A stretch of DNA of 64,000 bases from CAWCGU01 sp963795195 (GTDB lineage Bacteria; Actinomycetota; Thermoleophilia; Solirubrobacterales; 70-9): the NCBI GenBank assembly GCA_963795195.1, contig CAWCGU010000006.1, positions 1,116,001-1,180,000 on the forward strand, in the 5' to 3' direction. Below the pieces are notes generated by a model. It searched no databases. It was not told the origin of the DNA and was given only the letters and a program-made list of their open reading frames with translations. This document shows, piece by piece, positions 8,049-16,178 of the stretch (positions are counted from its first letter, which is position 1; each line of letters starts with the position of its first letter). The position numbers were made by a program, and so were the translations under genes.

Positions 8049-8882
8049 CTACTTGATCGAGTCCTGCAGGCGCCGGGCGAATTCGTCGGCGCTGGGGCGA
8101 TCCTCGGGCTCTTTGGCGAGCGCCTGCAGAATCACGGCGCCGAGCGCCGGCGGCAGATCGGGGCGCTTCGCAACGGGGTCAGGCGGTGCGTCCTGGAGAT
8201 GCGCCCAGAGGATCTTCATCCCCTGCCGGTCGGCGAACGGTGCCTGTCCCGAAACGCAGACGTAAGCCACGCAGCCGAGGGCATAGAGGTCGGTGGCGGC
8301 GGTCACCTCCGCCCCGCGGATCTGTTCGGGGGCCATGTAGTCCATCGACCCGAGCACCTGGCCGGGCATCGTCAGCAGGCTCGCGTCCTGCTGCTTGGCG
8401 AGCCCGAAATCCGTGATGTGAACCGATCCCTGCTCGTCAAGGAGGACGTTGCCCGGCTTGAGGTCGCGATGGACGACTCCGACAGCGTGAATCGCCCCCA
8501 GGGCGCCGATGATCTCAGTGCAGATCCTCACGGTCGTCGCCGGGTCGAGCGCTCCCTCGTCTTGGATCCTCTCTTCGAGTGAACACCCCTCGACAAAGCG
8601 CTGCACGATGTAGGGCACACCGTCGTGCTCGCCGGTGTCGACGACGCTGACCACGTGCGGGTGTTGGATGCTCGCGGCCATCCGGGCCTCGCGGTCAAAC
8701 CGCTTTTTGAAGGACGCGTCCCGGGCCAGGTTTCCCTTGACGAGTTTGACCGCCACCGCAGCGCCGTCGGGACCGACGGCCCGGTAGACGAGTCCCATTC
8801 CCCCTTCACCGATCAGCGAGATGACCCGATAGGGGCCAACGGCCTCGGGATGAGAGGCTCCTGCGACCTCAGACTCTGCCAT
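8049..8882 (-). CDS. Soluble Ser/Thr protein kinase
   Basis: 277 residues comprising little more than a PknB-type catalytic domain: EGGMGLVYRA glycine loop (26-35), Lys46 in AVKLVKG, HRDLKPGN (138-145), DFG 158-160, MAPEQ and a C-terminal DDRPSA-like element (EDRPSADEF). There is no membrane helix and no sensor domain, so it is cytosolic and must be controlled by partners or by phosphorylation. Convergent neighbours leave 55 bases between its stop and the small secreted gene. All catalytic residues are present, so it should be active. Confidence 0.92.
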   Translation of the reverse strand: MAESEVAGASHPEAVGPYRVISLIGEGGMGLVYRAVGPDGAAVAVKLVKGNLARDASFKKRFDREARMAASIQHPHVVSVVDTGEHDGVPYIVQRFVEGCSLEERIQDEGALDPATTVRICTEIIGALGAIHAVGVVHRDLKPGNVLLDEQGSVHITDFGLAKQQDASLLTMPGQVLGSMDYMAPEQIRGAEVTAATDLYALGCVAYVCVSGQAPFADRQGMKILWAHLQDAPPDPVAKRPDLPPALGAVILQALAKEPEDRPSADEFARRLQDSIK

Positions 8883-8944
8883 TACTCGCCACGCTTCCTC
8901 CGTGTATAGACCGGCGTTAGGCTACCGGCTCAGGCGCCGGGTCC

Positions 8945-10858
8945 CTATCCCAAGGCCGTCCGCATCTTTTCCTCGGCCGCGATCACGTGAACGACGGCGT
9001 TGATCAGCGCCAGGTGCGTGAAGGCCTGCGGAAAGTTGCCGAGGTGGCGACCGGTGTTGGGGTCGATCTCCTCCGCGTAGAGCAGCTGCGGGGAAGCGTA
9101 GGAGAGGAGCTTCTCGCAAAGGTCGCGGGCGCTCTGCAGGTCGCCGAGCTCGGCCAGTGCTGAAACCAGCCAGAACGAGCAGATCGTGAAGCTCCCCTCC
9201 CTCCCCGAAAGCCCGTCGTCGGTCTCCTCGGTTCGGTAGCGCAGCACAAGACCGTCCTCGGTCAGCTCCTCCGCGATCGCGTGCACGGTGTTGCGGACGC
9301 GCAGGTCGTGTGAAGGCAGAAAGCGGACCAGGGGGAGCAGCAACAGCGAGGCGTCGAGGGCCTTCGTGTCGTAGTGCTGCGTGAACACGCCGCGCTCCTC
9401 GTCGATGCCGTTGACGCAGACGTCCTCGTGGATCTCCCGGGCGACGCCGGCCCAGCGATTCACGAGCTCCGTCTCATCACGCATCGCGGCAAGCCGAGCG
9501 CCGCGGTCACATGCCACCCAGCACATCACCTTCGAAGAGGTGAAGTGCTTGGCCTCCCCGCGCACCTCCCAGATGCCGCGGTCCGGCTCACGCCAGTGCT
9601 CGCAGACAGCGTCCATCTGAGTCTTGAGCACCGACCAGACCTGCTCGGAGAGGCGGTCGCGGGACTTGGTGTGCAGATACGCCGAATCCAGCAGCGCGCC
9701 CCAGACGTCGTTCTGGCGCTGGTTGTAGGCGCCGTTGCCGATCCGCACTGGTTGGGCGCCGTCGTAGCCGCTGAGGTGGTCGAGTGTGCCCTCTTCGAGC
9801 ACGCGCTCACCGCCGATCCCGTACATGATCTGGATGTTCGGGTTCTCGCTGCAGGCATCGGTGACGAAGAAAAAGAAATCGTCCGCCTCGCGATCGAAAC
9901 CCAGCGTGTAGAGCCCCCAGAGCATGAACGTCGAGTCCCGAATCCAGGTGTAGCGGTAGTCCCAGTTGCGTTCTCCCTTCGGGGTCTCGGGGAGCGAGGT
10001 CGTCGCCGCCGCGACCATGGCGCCGCTGGGCGCGTACATCAGGCCCTTGAGCGTCAGTGCGCTGCGCTGGAGGTAGCTGCGCCAGGGGTGGTCCGGAAAG
10101 CGCCCACCGTCAAGCCAGCGGCGCCAGTGTGCCGCGGTCTGGTCGAGAGCGAACTCGGCTTCCTCGTAGCTACCGGGAGCGCGGCCTTGCGCCCAGGAAA
10201 GGGCGACGAACGCCGTCTCGCCCTGCTGCATGGTGCGACGGGCATGGGCGGTTCGGCCCTCGAGCCCGACCCGCAGGTCCGTGGTCAGATAGAGCGGCGT
10301 GTCTACGCCTTCCGCAGTCGCCAGCGCCTCGTGGTAGCCGGAGCCGGTGTATTCCCACTCCGGGCTGACTCGCCCATAGTCGAAGACGGGCTCGCAATCG
10401 AAAATCAGCTCCACGGAGCCGTGCACGCATTCGATCGTTCGCAGCAGGACCTTGTCGTCCCGGTAGTCGGTGGGAGATCGCATGAAGCTCTGTGAGCGCT
10501 CGTCCTCGTCCTGCCAGGGCCCGATCGTCAGCGCATCGCGCACGATCAGCCAGCCTCCACGGGTCATCCAGGTCGTCTCGAGCACCATCGTGCCTGGCAG
10601 ATAGCGCCGGCCGGCCGGCACCGTGACGTCCACCGGAGCCAGGCGGCAGCCGCCGGCACCCCGATCGAGGATGGAGCCGAAGACGCTGGGTCCGTCCATC
10701 CGCGGCAGACAGAGCCACTCGATGTTCCCGCTGGAGGCGACCAGTGCGGTCACGTGGCAGTCGGAGAGAAACGCGTAGTCGGCGATCGGGGGGAACGGGC
10801 TGGGGCCCACGGCGAGATCGCCGACGAACGATCTCAGGCGCTCGGTCCTCTCCTCCAT
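8945..10858 (-). CDS. Glycoside hydrolase family 15 (glucoamylase/trehalase-like)
   Basis: 637 residues, cytosolic (no signal). The N-terminal beta-sandwich begins with PPIADYAFLSDCHVTALV and IEWLCLPRMDGPSVFG, and the (alpha/alpha)6 barrel has GERNWDYRYTWIRDSTFMLW, NGAYNQRQNDVWGALLDS and IWEVRGEAKHFTSSKVMCW. These are the standard landmarks of bacterial GH15 enzymes, which hydrolyse terminal alpha-glucosidic bonds; actinobacterial members include trehalases. The exact substrate (maltooligosaccharide, glycogen or trehalose) cannot be read from sequence. It lies between two kinases, with the FHA-kinase divergent at 10915. Confidence 0.9.
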   Translation of the reverse strand: MEERTERLRSFVGDLAVGPSPFPPIADYAFLSDCHVTALVASSGNIEWLCLPRMDGPSVFGSILDRGAGGCRLAPVDVTVPAGRRYLPGTMVLETTWMTRGGWLIVRDALTIGPWQDEDERSQSFMRSPTDYRDDKVLLRTIECVHGSVELIFDCEPVFDYGRVSPEWEYTGSGYHEALATAEGVDTPLYLTTDLRVGLEGRTAHARRTMQQGETAFVALSWAQGRAPGSYEEAEFALDQTAAHWRRWLDGGRFPDHPWRSYLQRSALTLKGLMYAPSGAMVAAATTSLPETPKGERNWDYRYTWIRDSTFMLWGLYTLGFDREADDFFFFVTDACSENPNIQIMYGIGGERVLEEGTLDHLSGYDGAQPVRIGNGAYNQRQNDVWGALLDSAYLHTKSRDRLSEQVWSVLKTQMDAVCEHWREPDRGIWEVRGEAKHFTSSKVMCWVACDRGARLAAMRDETELVNRWAGVAREIHEDVCVNGIDEERGVFTQHYDTKALDASLLLLPLVRFLPSHDLRVRNTVHAIAEELTEDGLVLRYRTEETDDGLSGREGSFTICSFWLVSALAELGDLQSARDLCEKLLSYASPQLLYAEEIDPNTGRHLGNFPQAFTHLALINAVVHVIAAEEKMRTALG

Positions 10859-10914
10859 GCGGGCACACTATCGCCCGCACCCAGCGTCTCCGTGAGGCCG
10901 CATAAGATCAGACC

Positions 10915-12447
10915 GTGACCAAGCCCCTGGAGCCCGGCAGCACACTCGGCCCCTACCGACTGACCGGCACGATCGGCCGGGGAGGGATGGGTGTCGTTTA
11001 CCGCGCAGAGAACACCGGCGGAGGCGAGGCTGTGGCCCTGAAGGTGCTGGCTGCGGAGATCGCTCGTAGCGAGGAATTCCGGCGCCGGTTTCTGCGCGAG
11101 TCCCGCTACGCGAGCGCCGTCGAGCACCCGAACGTGGTCCGAGTGCTGGACGCCGGCGAGGATGACGGCGTGCTCTACATGGCGATGCAGCTCGTCACCG
11201 GCACCAACATGCAGACGCTGATCGCCGAGCAGAGGGCGCTCGAGCCGCAGCGCGTCGTCAACCTACTCGCCCAGATCGCCGACGCCGTGGACGCCGTCCA
11301 CGAGGCCGGCCTGCTGCACCGCGACCTCAAGCCGGGAAACGTGATCGTCGAGTCCGCGGAGGACGGCGAACGCGCCTGGCTGACCGACTTCGGGCTTGGC
11401 AAGGACCCGATCAAGGACAGCGTCGCCCTGACGGCGGCCGGGACCTTCGTCGGCAGCTCCGCCTATTCGGCTCCGGAGCAGATCCTCGCCGTCGGGACCG
11501 ATCGGCGGGTCGACGTCTACTCGATGGGCTGCATGCTGTTCGAGTGCCTGACCGGGCAGCCTCCTTTCCAGAGCGAGCTCGCCTCCGACGTCCTGCGGGC
11601 CCATGTGCAGGAACCACCGCCGGCCGCCAGCGGCTACCAGCCGACGCTGCCGCCGCAGATCGACGCCGTGATCGCCAAGGCGATGGCCAAGGAACCGGAC
11701 GACCGCCACGAAACCGCTGGGGCCCTCGCCGAAGCGGTCGCCGAAGTCCTCAACGGGCTGCCCGCACAACCCGTGGCGACACCCGAGACTCCGACCAGCC
11801 AGCGCATCCAGGTTGCCCCGCCGCCGGGCGCCCTTGCTCCGCTACCGGCCCCCGGCGCTCCGCCCCCGCCGCCGGCCGCCCCCGCGCAGTCGACCGCGCT
11901 GAAGCTGGTGATCAGCGCCGGACCGGCCAGCGGGCAGGAGCTCGAGCTGACCGGCGAGACACTCTTCGGTCGCTCCGAGCAGGCCGACGAGAGGCTCGGC
12001 GGCGATCCCGAAATCTCTCGCCGCCATGCCCGGATCATTCGCGGCGAAGCACAGGGGTGGCGACTCGAGGACCTGGGCTCAACGAACGGCAGCATGGTGA
12101 ACGGGCGCCGCATCACGGGGCCCGTGGACCTGAGCAGTGGCGACGTGATCGAGATGGGAACGACCACCCTGACTGTTGAGGAGCTCGAGGGGCCGGGGCC
12201 GGCCGCCAAGCCCGCCGCGCCGAAGACGGCTCTCTACGACCCGGAATCACACCAGCCTGACGCCGGCGAGCCGGCCACAGAACCTCAGGAGCCCGGCGGC
12301 GAGCCGACCCCGGCCCCTGCCTCCACTCGCCTTTCGCTTCGCCTCGAACTCGACCTCGAATCCGGTGAGGTGCTGCTGGGGCTCGACGAGGAATCCGAGC
12401 CGATCAGGCTCGAGCGCGACGGCCGTGGCTGGCGGGTTATCCCCTGA
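10915..12447 (+). CDS. Ser/Thr protein kinase with C-terminal FHA domain
   Basis: 510 residues. The kinase domain (about 13-285) has GRGGMGVVYRA, ALKVLAAE, HRDLKPGNV, TDFGLGK and SAPEQ. A proline-rich linker of about 50 residues (APGAPPPPPAAPAQ) leads to an FHA domain at about 325-420 (LFGRSEQAD, EISRRHARII, GSTNGSMVNGRRI). A further acidic tail ends in a short beta-like element. There is no membrane helix. A kinase carrying its own FHA domain can bind its autophosphorylated form or substrates. The GTG start at 10915 directly precedes TKPLEPGSTLGPYRL. Its 3' end overlaps the convergent acyl-CoA dehydrogenase gene by 11 bases. Confidence 0.92.
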   Translation: MTKPLEPGSTLGPYRLTGTIGRGGMGVVYRAENTGGGEAVALKVLAAEIARSEEFRRRFLRESRYASAVEHPNVVRVLDAGEDDGVLYMAMQLVTGTNMQTLIAEQRALEPQRVVNLLAQIADAVDAVHEAGLLHRDLKPGNVIVESAEDGERAWLTDFGLGKDPIKDSVALTAAGTFVGSSAYSAPEQILAVGTDRRVDVYSMGCMLFECLTGQPPFQSELASDVLRAHVQEPPPAASGYQPTLPPQIDAVIAKAMAKEPDDRHETAGALAEAVAEVLNGLPAQPVATPETPTSQRIQVAPPPGALAPLPAPGAPPPPPAAPAQSTALKLVISAGPASGQELELTGETLFGRSEQADERLGGDPEISRRHARIIRGEAQGWRLEDLGSTNGSMVNGRRITGPVDLSSGDVIEMGTTTLTVEELEGPGPAAKPAAPKTALYDPESHQPDAGEPATEPQEPGGEPTPAPASTRLSLRLELDLESGEVLLGLDEESEPIRLERDGRGWRVIP

Positions 12448-13585
12448 GGCCCATCATCAAGGCCATGCGCACGCGCTGCATCTCGTTGGTTCCCGAGTAG
12501 ATCGGCGCTCCAACCGCGGCCCGCACGTCCTTTTCCAGGCCGGCCTCCTGCATGTACCCCTTGCCGCCGAAGATCTGCACGGCAGCCAGCGAGGAGGCGA
12601 GGTTGGCCTCGCTGGTCACGATCTTGGCCATCGCCACCTCCGTGGTCACGCTGCGGCCGGCGGCAAAACGCGCCGCCGTGTCGTAAACGTGCTTGCGGGA
12701 GTTCTCCAGCCCGATCTTCTGGTCGACGATGTGACCGGCGATGTACTGGTTGACGCCGATCGGCTTGCCGAACTGCTTGCGGGTCTTGGCGAACTTGAGG
12801 CAGCGCTCGTGACGGGACTGCATCTCCCCCACCATCATGATGAAAATCGCCAGGATCTCCCAGGTCATCACGTGCTCGAGGATGAAGAAGCCACCTCCGG
12901 GCTTGCCGACCAGGTTCGCCTTCGGCACGCGGCAGTCCTTGAACTCGAGCTCGCCGATCGGCGAGGTGTTCAGCCCCATCTTGGGGATTGTCTCCCCGAC
13001 CGTGATCCCCGGGTTGTCGGTGTCGACCAGGATGGCGCTGACTCCGGTGGCGCCCGCCTCGGCGTCAACCACGCAGTAGACCGTGATCACGTCGGCGACG
13101 GGGCCGCTTGTGCAGTACGCCTTCTTCCCGTTGATCACCCAGGAATCGCCGTCGTCCGTGGCCGTGGTGCTCATCGCCAGGGCATCTGAGCCCGCGTCAG
13201 GCTCGGAGATCGCGTGGGCGCCGAGGATCGAGCCGTCGACCAGCCCCCGCAGGTATTTCTCCTTGAGCTCGTCGGTGCCGAACTTCTGGATCGGGATGGC
13301 GACGCTGACGAGTTGCGTCGCGACGCTGAACAGCAGGCCGCTGTCACGGCAGCCGTAGCCGAGGTTCTCGAGCACATAGGTCATCGTCAGGGCGTCGTGG
13401 CCCAGCCCGCCGAACTCCGGGTCGAAGGGGAGGCGCAGCACCCCCGACTCGCGGATCAGATCCCACTTCTCGCGGTTGAAGACGTAGTTCGCGTCGTCCT
13501 CGATGTGACCGGTAGTCAGTGCGTCCGCGTACTTGTCCAGGGACTTACGCAGTTCCTTTTGCTCATCGCTCCACTCGTACATCAT
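12437..13585 (-). CDS. Acyl-CoA dehydrogenase-fold flavoenzyme, possibly carrier-protein specific
   Basis: 382 residues with the complete fold: AISEPDAGSD (126-134), INGKKAYCTSGPVADVITVY (151-170) and RKQFGKPIGVNQ (269-280). The Glu used by medium- and short-chain enzymes in YEGT is Ser here (YSGT, 363-366), but Glu243 in MTWEILAIF sits where isovaleryl-CoA dehydrogenase has its base. From memory, both features and the GPVADVITVY stretch resemble PltE-type enzymes, which oxidise prolyl groups bound to a carrier protein. With an adenylation enzyme and a carrier protein encoded 2.3-4 kb upstream on the same strand, I infer a carrier-bound aminoacyl substrate; an ordinary acyl-CoA is the alternative. 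The start overlaps the cupin stop by four bases (ATGA). Confidence 0.75.
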   Translation of the reverse strand: MMYEWSDEQKELRKSLDKYADALTTGHIEDDANYVFNREKWDLIRESGVLRLPFDPEFGGLGHDALTMTYVLENLGYGCRDSGLLFSVATQLVSVAIPIQKFGTDELKEKYLRGLVDGSILGAHAISEPDAGSDALAMSTTATDDGDSWVINGKKAYCTSGPVADVITVYCVVDAEAGATGVSAILVDTDNPGITVGETIPKMGLNTSPIGELEFKDCRVPKANLVGKPGGGFFILEHVMTWEILAIFIMMVGEMQSRHERCLKFAKTRKQFGKPIGVNQYIAGHIVDQKIGLENSRKHVYDTAARFAAGRSVTTEVAMAKIVTSEANLASSLAAVQIFGGKGYMQEAGLEKDVRAAVGAPIYSGTNEMQRVRMALMMGLRG

Positions 13586-13965
13586 TCGTAGGCGGAGGAG
13601 TGCACGCCGGATTCGGTCAGCCTGTGAGCCTCGTCGCCGGTCAGGGCCGGCGTGAACATGCAGACCAGCCGCAGGTCCTCATCCGCAGACGCGAGCAGGT
13701 CATGAGCATCGTGCTTGTCGAGGGCATACATCGTCCCGACCTCGATCTTGTGCTCGGTGCCGTCCAGCTCGATCACGGAGCCGCTGCCCTCGATGCAGTA
13801 GCACGCCTCGAGATGGTTCTTGTACTCGAGTCGCGACTTGGTCCCGGCACGCACGATGGTGTCGGTCACGGTGTAGCCCATGCCATCGGCTTCGAGCAGG
13901 AAGCGGCGAGAGAGCCCGTTGCCCCACTCGACGGTCTTGACGTCGTCCAACTTACGTATCAGCAT
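13582..13965 (-). CDS. ectC: Ectoine synthase (EctC)-like cupin, orphan
   Basis: 127 residues of the EctC cupin family. Ectoine synthase closes the ring of N-gamma-acetyl-diaminobutyrate. YKNHLEACYCIEGSG, GTMYALDKHDAHDLLA and LVCMFTPALTGDEAH match EctC closely. The residues known as iron ligands in EctC correspond to Glu53, Tyr80 and His88. The ATG at 13965 has AAGGAGG five bases upstream (13971-13977), which decides the start over an in-frame one 18 bases earlier. No ectA, ectB or ectD is nearby. It is coupled by a four-base overlap to the ACAD-fold gene, and lies 109 bases after the TrpA-like stop, so its real substrate may belong to the adjacent pathway. Solitary EctC proteins are known elsewhere. 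Confidence 0.8.
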   Translation of the reverse strand: MLIRKLDDVKTVEWGNGLSRRFLLEADGMGYTVTDTIVRAGTKSRLEYKNHLEACYCIEGSGSVIELDGTEHKIEVGTMYALDKHDAHDLLASADEDLRLVCMFTPALTGDEAHRLTESGVHSSAYE

Positions 13966-14074
13966 CGCTGCCTCCTTGGTCAAATCATGGCGTGCGGGGG
14001 AAACTATCGCGCCCTGAGTTGGCGTGCGCGGCTGACGCCGGGCCGGGGGCGAAACGGGGGTGGCTGTAACGCGG

Positions 14075-14869
14075 TTAGCCCGTCGCGCCGAACTCGCCGA
14101 GCAGCGCCCTGAAGTCCTCGACCACGTCGGTTCCCCGCTCGAGCGACTGGGTGACGCAGGCGACGCAGGCGCTGCCGATGATCGCCGCGTCGGCGCCGAC
14201 CGCGCCGAGCCCCTCGATGTCCGCGCGCGTCTTGACGCCGAAGCCGACGGCGACCGGCACCTCGGTGCGGGCGCGTATCGCCTCGAGCACGGGCGTCAGG
14301 GTGCTGTGGTCCGGGGGCCCGACCGTGCCGCTGCGGCCGTAGGCCGAGACCAGGTAGAGGTAGGCCGAGGCGTGGTCCGCCGCATCCTCGATGATCGGCG
14401 CCTCCGAGCTCGAATAGCAGGTGGTGACGATCGGCTGCCCGGCTGCCTCTGCGGCCTCGTAGTAGGAGTCGCGAATCCGAGGCGGAAGCGCGTGGACGAG
14501 CACGCCGTCGGCCCCCGAGGCCTTCGTGCGCGCCAGGAAGTCCGGCAGCCCGACATCCCTGATCGAGTAGCGCCAGTCGGCCAGCAGGGCGATCTTGAGG
14601 TGCTTGAGCTCGGGACGAATCTGCTCGATGAAGTCGAGGACGGCTTCGCGGTCGGTCCCGTTTACCAGCGCCCGCGATGCCGATTCCTGGATCACAGGAC
14701 CGTCCGTGGGGGAGTTCGGGAACGGGATCGCAAGCTCGAGGCAGTCGACGCGGCAGGCGTCGAGCATCAGCACGAGCTCGCGGAAGACGTCGAGTGGCGG
14801 GTCGCCCGCGTTGAGGAAGATCGCAAGACCCGGTCTGTCCGCAGGCCGATCGGTGAAGAACTCGGACAT
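14075..14869 (-). CDS. Tryptophan synthase alpha (TrpA)-like lyase
   Basis: 264 residues, (beta/alpha)8 barrel. TrpA splits indole-3-glycerol phosphate into indole and glyceraldehyde 3-phosphate. The catalytic Glu and Asp (Glu49 and Asp60 in E. coli) are both kept, 11 residues apart, in CLELAIPFPNSPTDGPVIQ. The phosphate site GFGVKTRADIEG and GSACV is present. The loop after strand 6 is YLVSAYGRSGTVGP, unlike the usual YLLSRAGVTG. No trpB lies in the window, so this protein would have to act alone, as plant indole-3-glycerol phosphate lyases do, or with a distant TrpB. It is last in the six-gene run; the ATG overlaps the TrpD-like stop by one base (TGATG), with a GTG just upstream as alternative. 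Confidence 0.82.
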   Translation of the reverse strand: MSEFFTDRPADRPGLAIFLNAGDPPLDVFRELVLMLDACRVDCLELAIPFPNSPTDGPVIQESASRALVNGTDREAVLDFIEQIRPELKHLKIALLADWRYSIRDVGLPDFLARTKASGADGVLVHALPPRIRDSYYEAAEAAGQPIVTTCYSSSEAPIIEDAADHASAYLYLVSAYGRSGTVGPPDHSTLTPVLEAIRARTEVPVAVGFGVKTRADIEGLGAVGADAAIIGSACVACVTQSLERGTDVVEDFRALLGEFGATG

Positions 14870-15924
14870 CACGCGGGAGCCGCCTCGGCTGCGGGCGCCT
14901 CGCCGTGGGCTCGCAGGCGATCGATCAGCTCTCGCGGCTTGCCCTCGCTCATCGTGCGCTCGGCCAGCTCGAGGGCCGCCGGCCAGTCGCCGGCCAGCTC
15001 GGCGTTCAGGGCCAGGGCGGCGCCGTTCAGCCTGATGCTCTGGATGGCGGCGGGCGGTCCGTTGCCGGAGATCAGCTCGAGGAAGTTGGGGACCGTGTCA
15101 TCGAGATCGGCCACAGGCTGCATCTCGTCGAACGAGCCCTCGCCGAGGCCCAGCTCGCGCGGATCGAGCTCGAACTCCTTGTCGCCGTCGGAGTCATACA
15201 CTTGGCTCGTCTCGATGCTCAGCAGCTCGTCGACACCGAGCCCGTTGGAGCAGATCCAGTAGCGGCGGCTGGGGTCCTGCGAGGCGAGCTCGCGGAAGGT
15301 CGGCAGCACAGAGTGGTCGGAGACGCCGGTGATCTGGGTGGTCACCGGAATCGCCGCCAGGAACGGGCCGACGACGTTGAAGAACCGACCCACTGTCTTC
15401 ATCCCGTAGGGGAGGATCGCGCGGGCCAGCAGCCGCAACTCCTTGGGGTAGACGAACGGCCCTGCGCAGGCGATGCCGAAATCGCTCAGCATCTGCTCCG
15501 TCTCCTCGTAGGAGCCGGTCAGCTTGATCCCGAGCCGGTCGAGCAGGTCGATCGAGCCGGTCTTGCTCGCGTAGGCGCGAGACCCCGTCTTGATCACTCG
15601 CGCGCCGAGCGCCGCGCCGACGAACGCGGAGGCGGTCGAGAGGTTGAACGTGCTCGGCCCGCCGCCCGTGCCGACGATGTTGACCGTCGGCTTCGGTGGC
15701 GACTCCGGCTGCGGGTTGCGCTCCCGCAGGGAGCTCAGCAGCGCGCTGACCGAGGCGCCGTCGGGGATCTGCGTTGTCAGCGAGGTGACGACCGCCAGCG
15801 CCTCACCAGGACCGAGGTCCTTGGCGGCGAGGCGGTCCCAGAAGTCGTCCCAGGCCTCCTTGGGAACCGGATAGCTGTGGGTGACCAGCGCCTCGAGGGC
15901 GAGGGCGTCCGGGGCGCGGGCCAT
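14869..15924 (-). CDS. TrpD-like phosphoribosyltransferase with altered amine pocket
   Basis: 351 residues, anthranilate phosphoribosyltransferase fold (nucleoside phosphorylase class III). The PRPP-binding region is VNIVGTGGGPSTFNLSTASA (81-100), where GTGGD is usual. The metal-binding Asp-Glu pair is kept in GVDELLSIE (about 232-233). The usual KHGNR is KTGSR (112-116), so the His and Asn near anthranilate are lost. By eye, the Arg that contacts the anthranilate carboxylate (Arg164 in Sulfolobus TrpD) aligns with Tyr173 in AILPYGMKTVGRFFN. I infer PRPP is still used but the acceptor amine differs from anthranilate. It overlaps the carrier-protein gene stop by one base, and its own stop is overlapped by the TrpA-like gene. 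Confidence 0.82.
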   Translation of the reverse strand: MARAPDALALEALVTHSYPVPKEAWDDFWDRLAAKDLGPGEALAVVTSLTTQIPDGASVSALLSSLRERNPQPESPPKPTVNIVGTGGGPSTFNLSTASAFVGAALGARVIKTGSRAYASKTGSIDLLDRLGIKLTGSYEETEQMLSDFGIACAGPFVYPKELRLLARAILPYGMKTVGRFFNVVGPFLAAIPVTTQITGVSDHSVLPTFRELASQDPSRRYWICSNGLGVDELLSIETSQVYDSDGDKEFELDPRELGLGEGSFDEMQPVADLDDTVPNFLELISGNGPPAAIQSIRLNGAALALNAELAGDWPAALELAERTMSEGKPRELIDRLRAHGEAPAAEAAPA

Positions 15925-16178
15925 CAGCTCCCCTTGGACTCCTCGATGAAGGCCTTGATCGCGTCCACGGTGCGAAAGCTGTCCGGGCCGAGCTGGGAGT
16001 CGTCGACCTCGACGTCGAACTCGCCCTCGAGCCAGGCGACGAGCTGGAGCAGGCCGAGGCTGTCCACGACGCCTCCCGTCAGGAGGTCGAAATCCGAGGA
16101 AAGCTCTTCCACCGGGACGTCCGGCATGAAATCCTCAACGATGAACTGCTTGATCTTCAGGGTGAGGTCATCAGTCAT
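15924..16178 (-). CDS. Acyl/peptidyl carrier protein
   Basis: 84 residues, acidic, four-helix carrier protein. Ser40 in GGVVDSLGLLQLVAWL is the expected phosphopantetheine site. The family's usual length for stand-alone carrier proteins is 75-90. Its start overlaps the adenylation-enzyme stop by four bases (ATGA), and it lies directly after that gene, so the adenylation enzyme most likely loads it. I infer that it holds an amino acid or aryl acid as a thioester while the neighbouring enzymes act. No phosphopantetheinyl transferase gene is in the window. Confidence 0.9.
   Translation of the reverse strand: MTDDLTLKIKQFIVEDFMPDVPVEELSSDFDLLTGGVVDSLGLLQLVAWLEGEFDVEVDDSQLGPDSFRTVDAIKAFIEESKGS

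Noticed and set aside
9374..10495. Long plus-strand open frame of 373 codons
   Set aside because: It lies entirely antisense within the GH15 gene, has Arg/Val-rich composition without family motifs, and is a GC-rich shadow frame.
12437..13965. Ectoine biosynthesis operon
   Set aside because: Only an EctC-like gene is present; the coupled gene is an ACAD-fold enzyme and there is no ectA, ectB or ectD.
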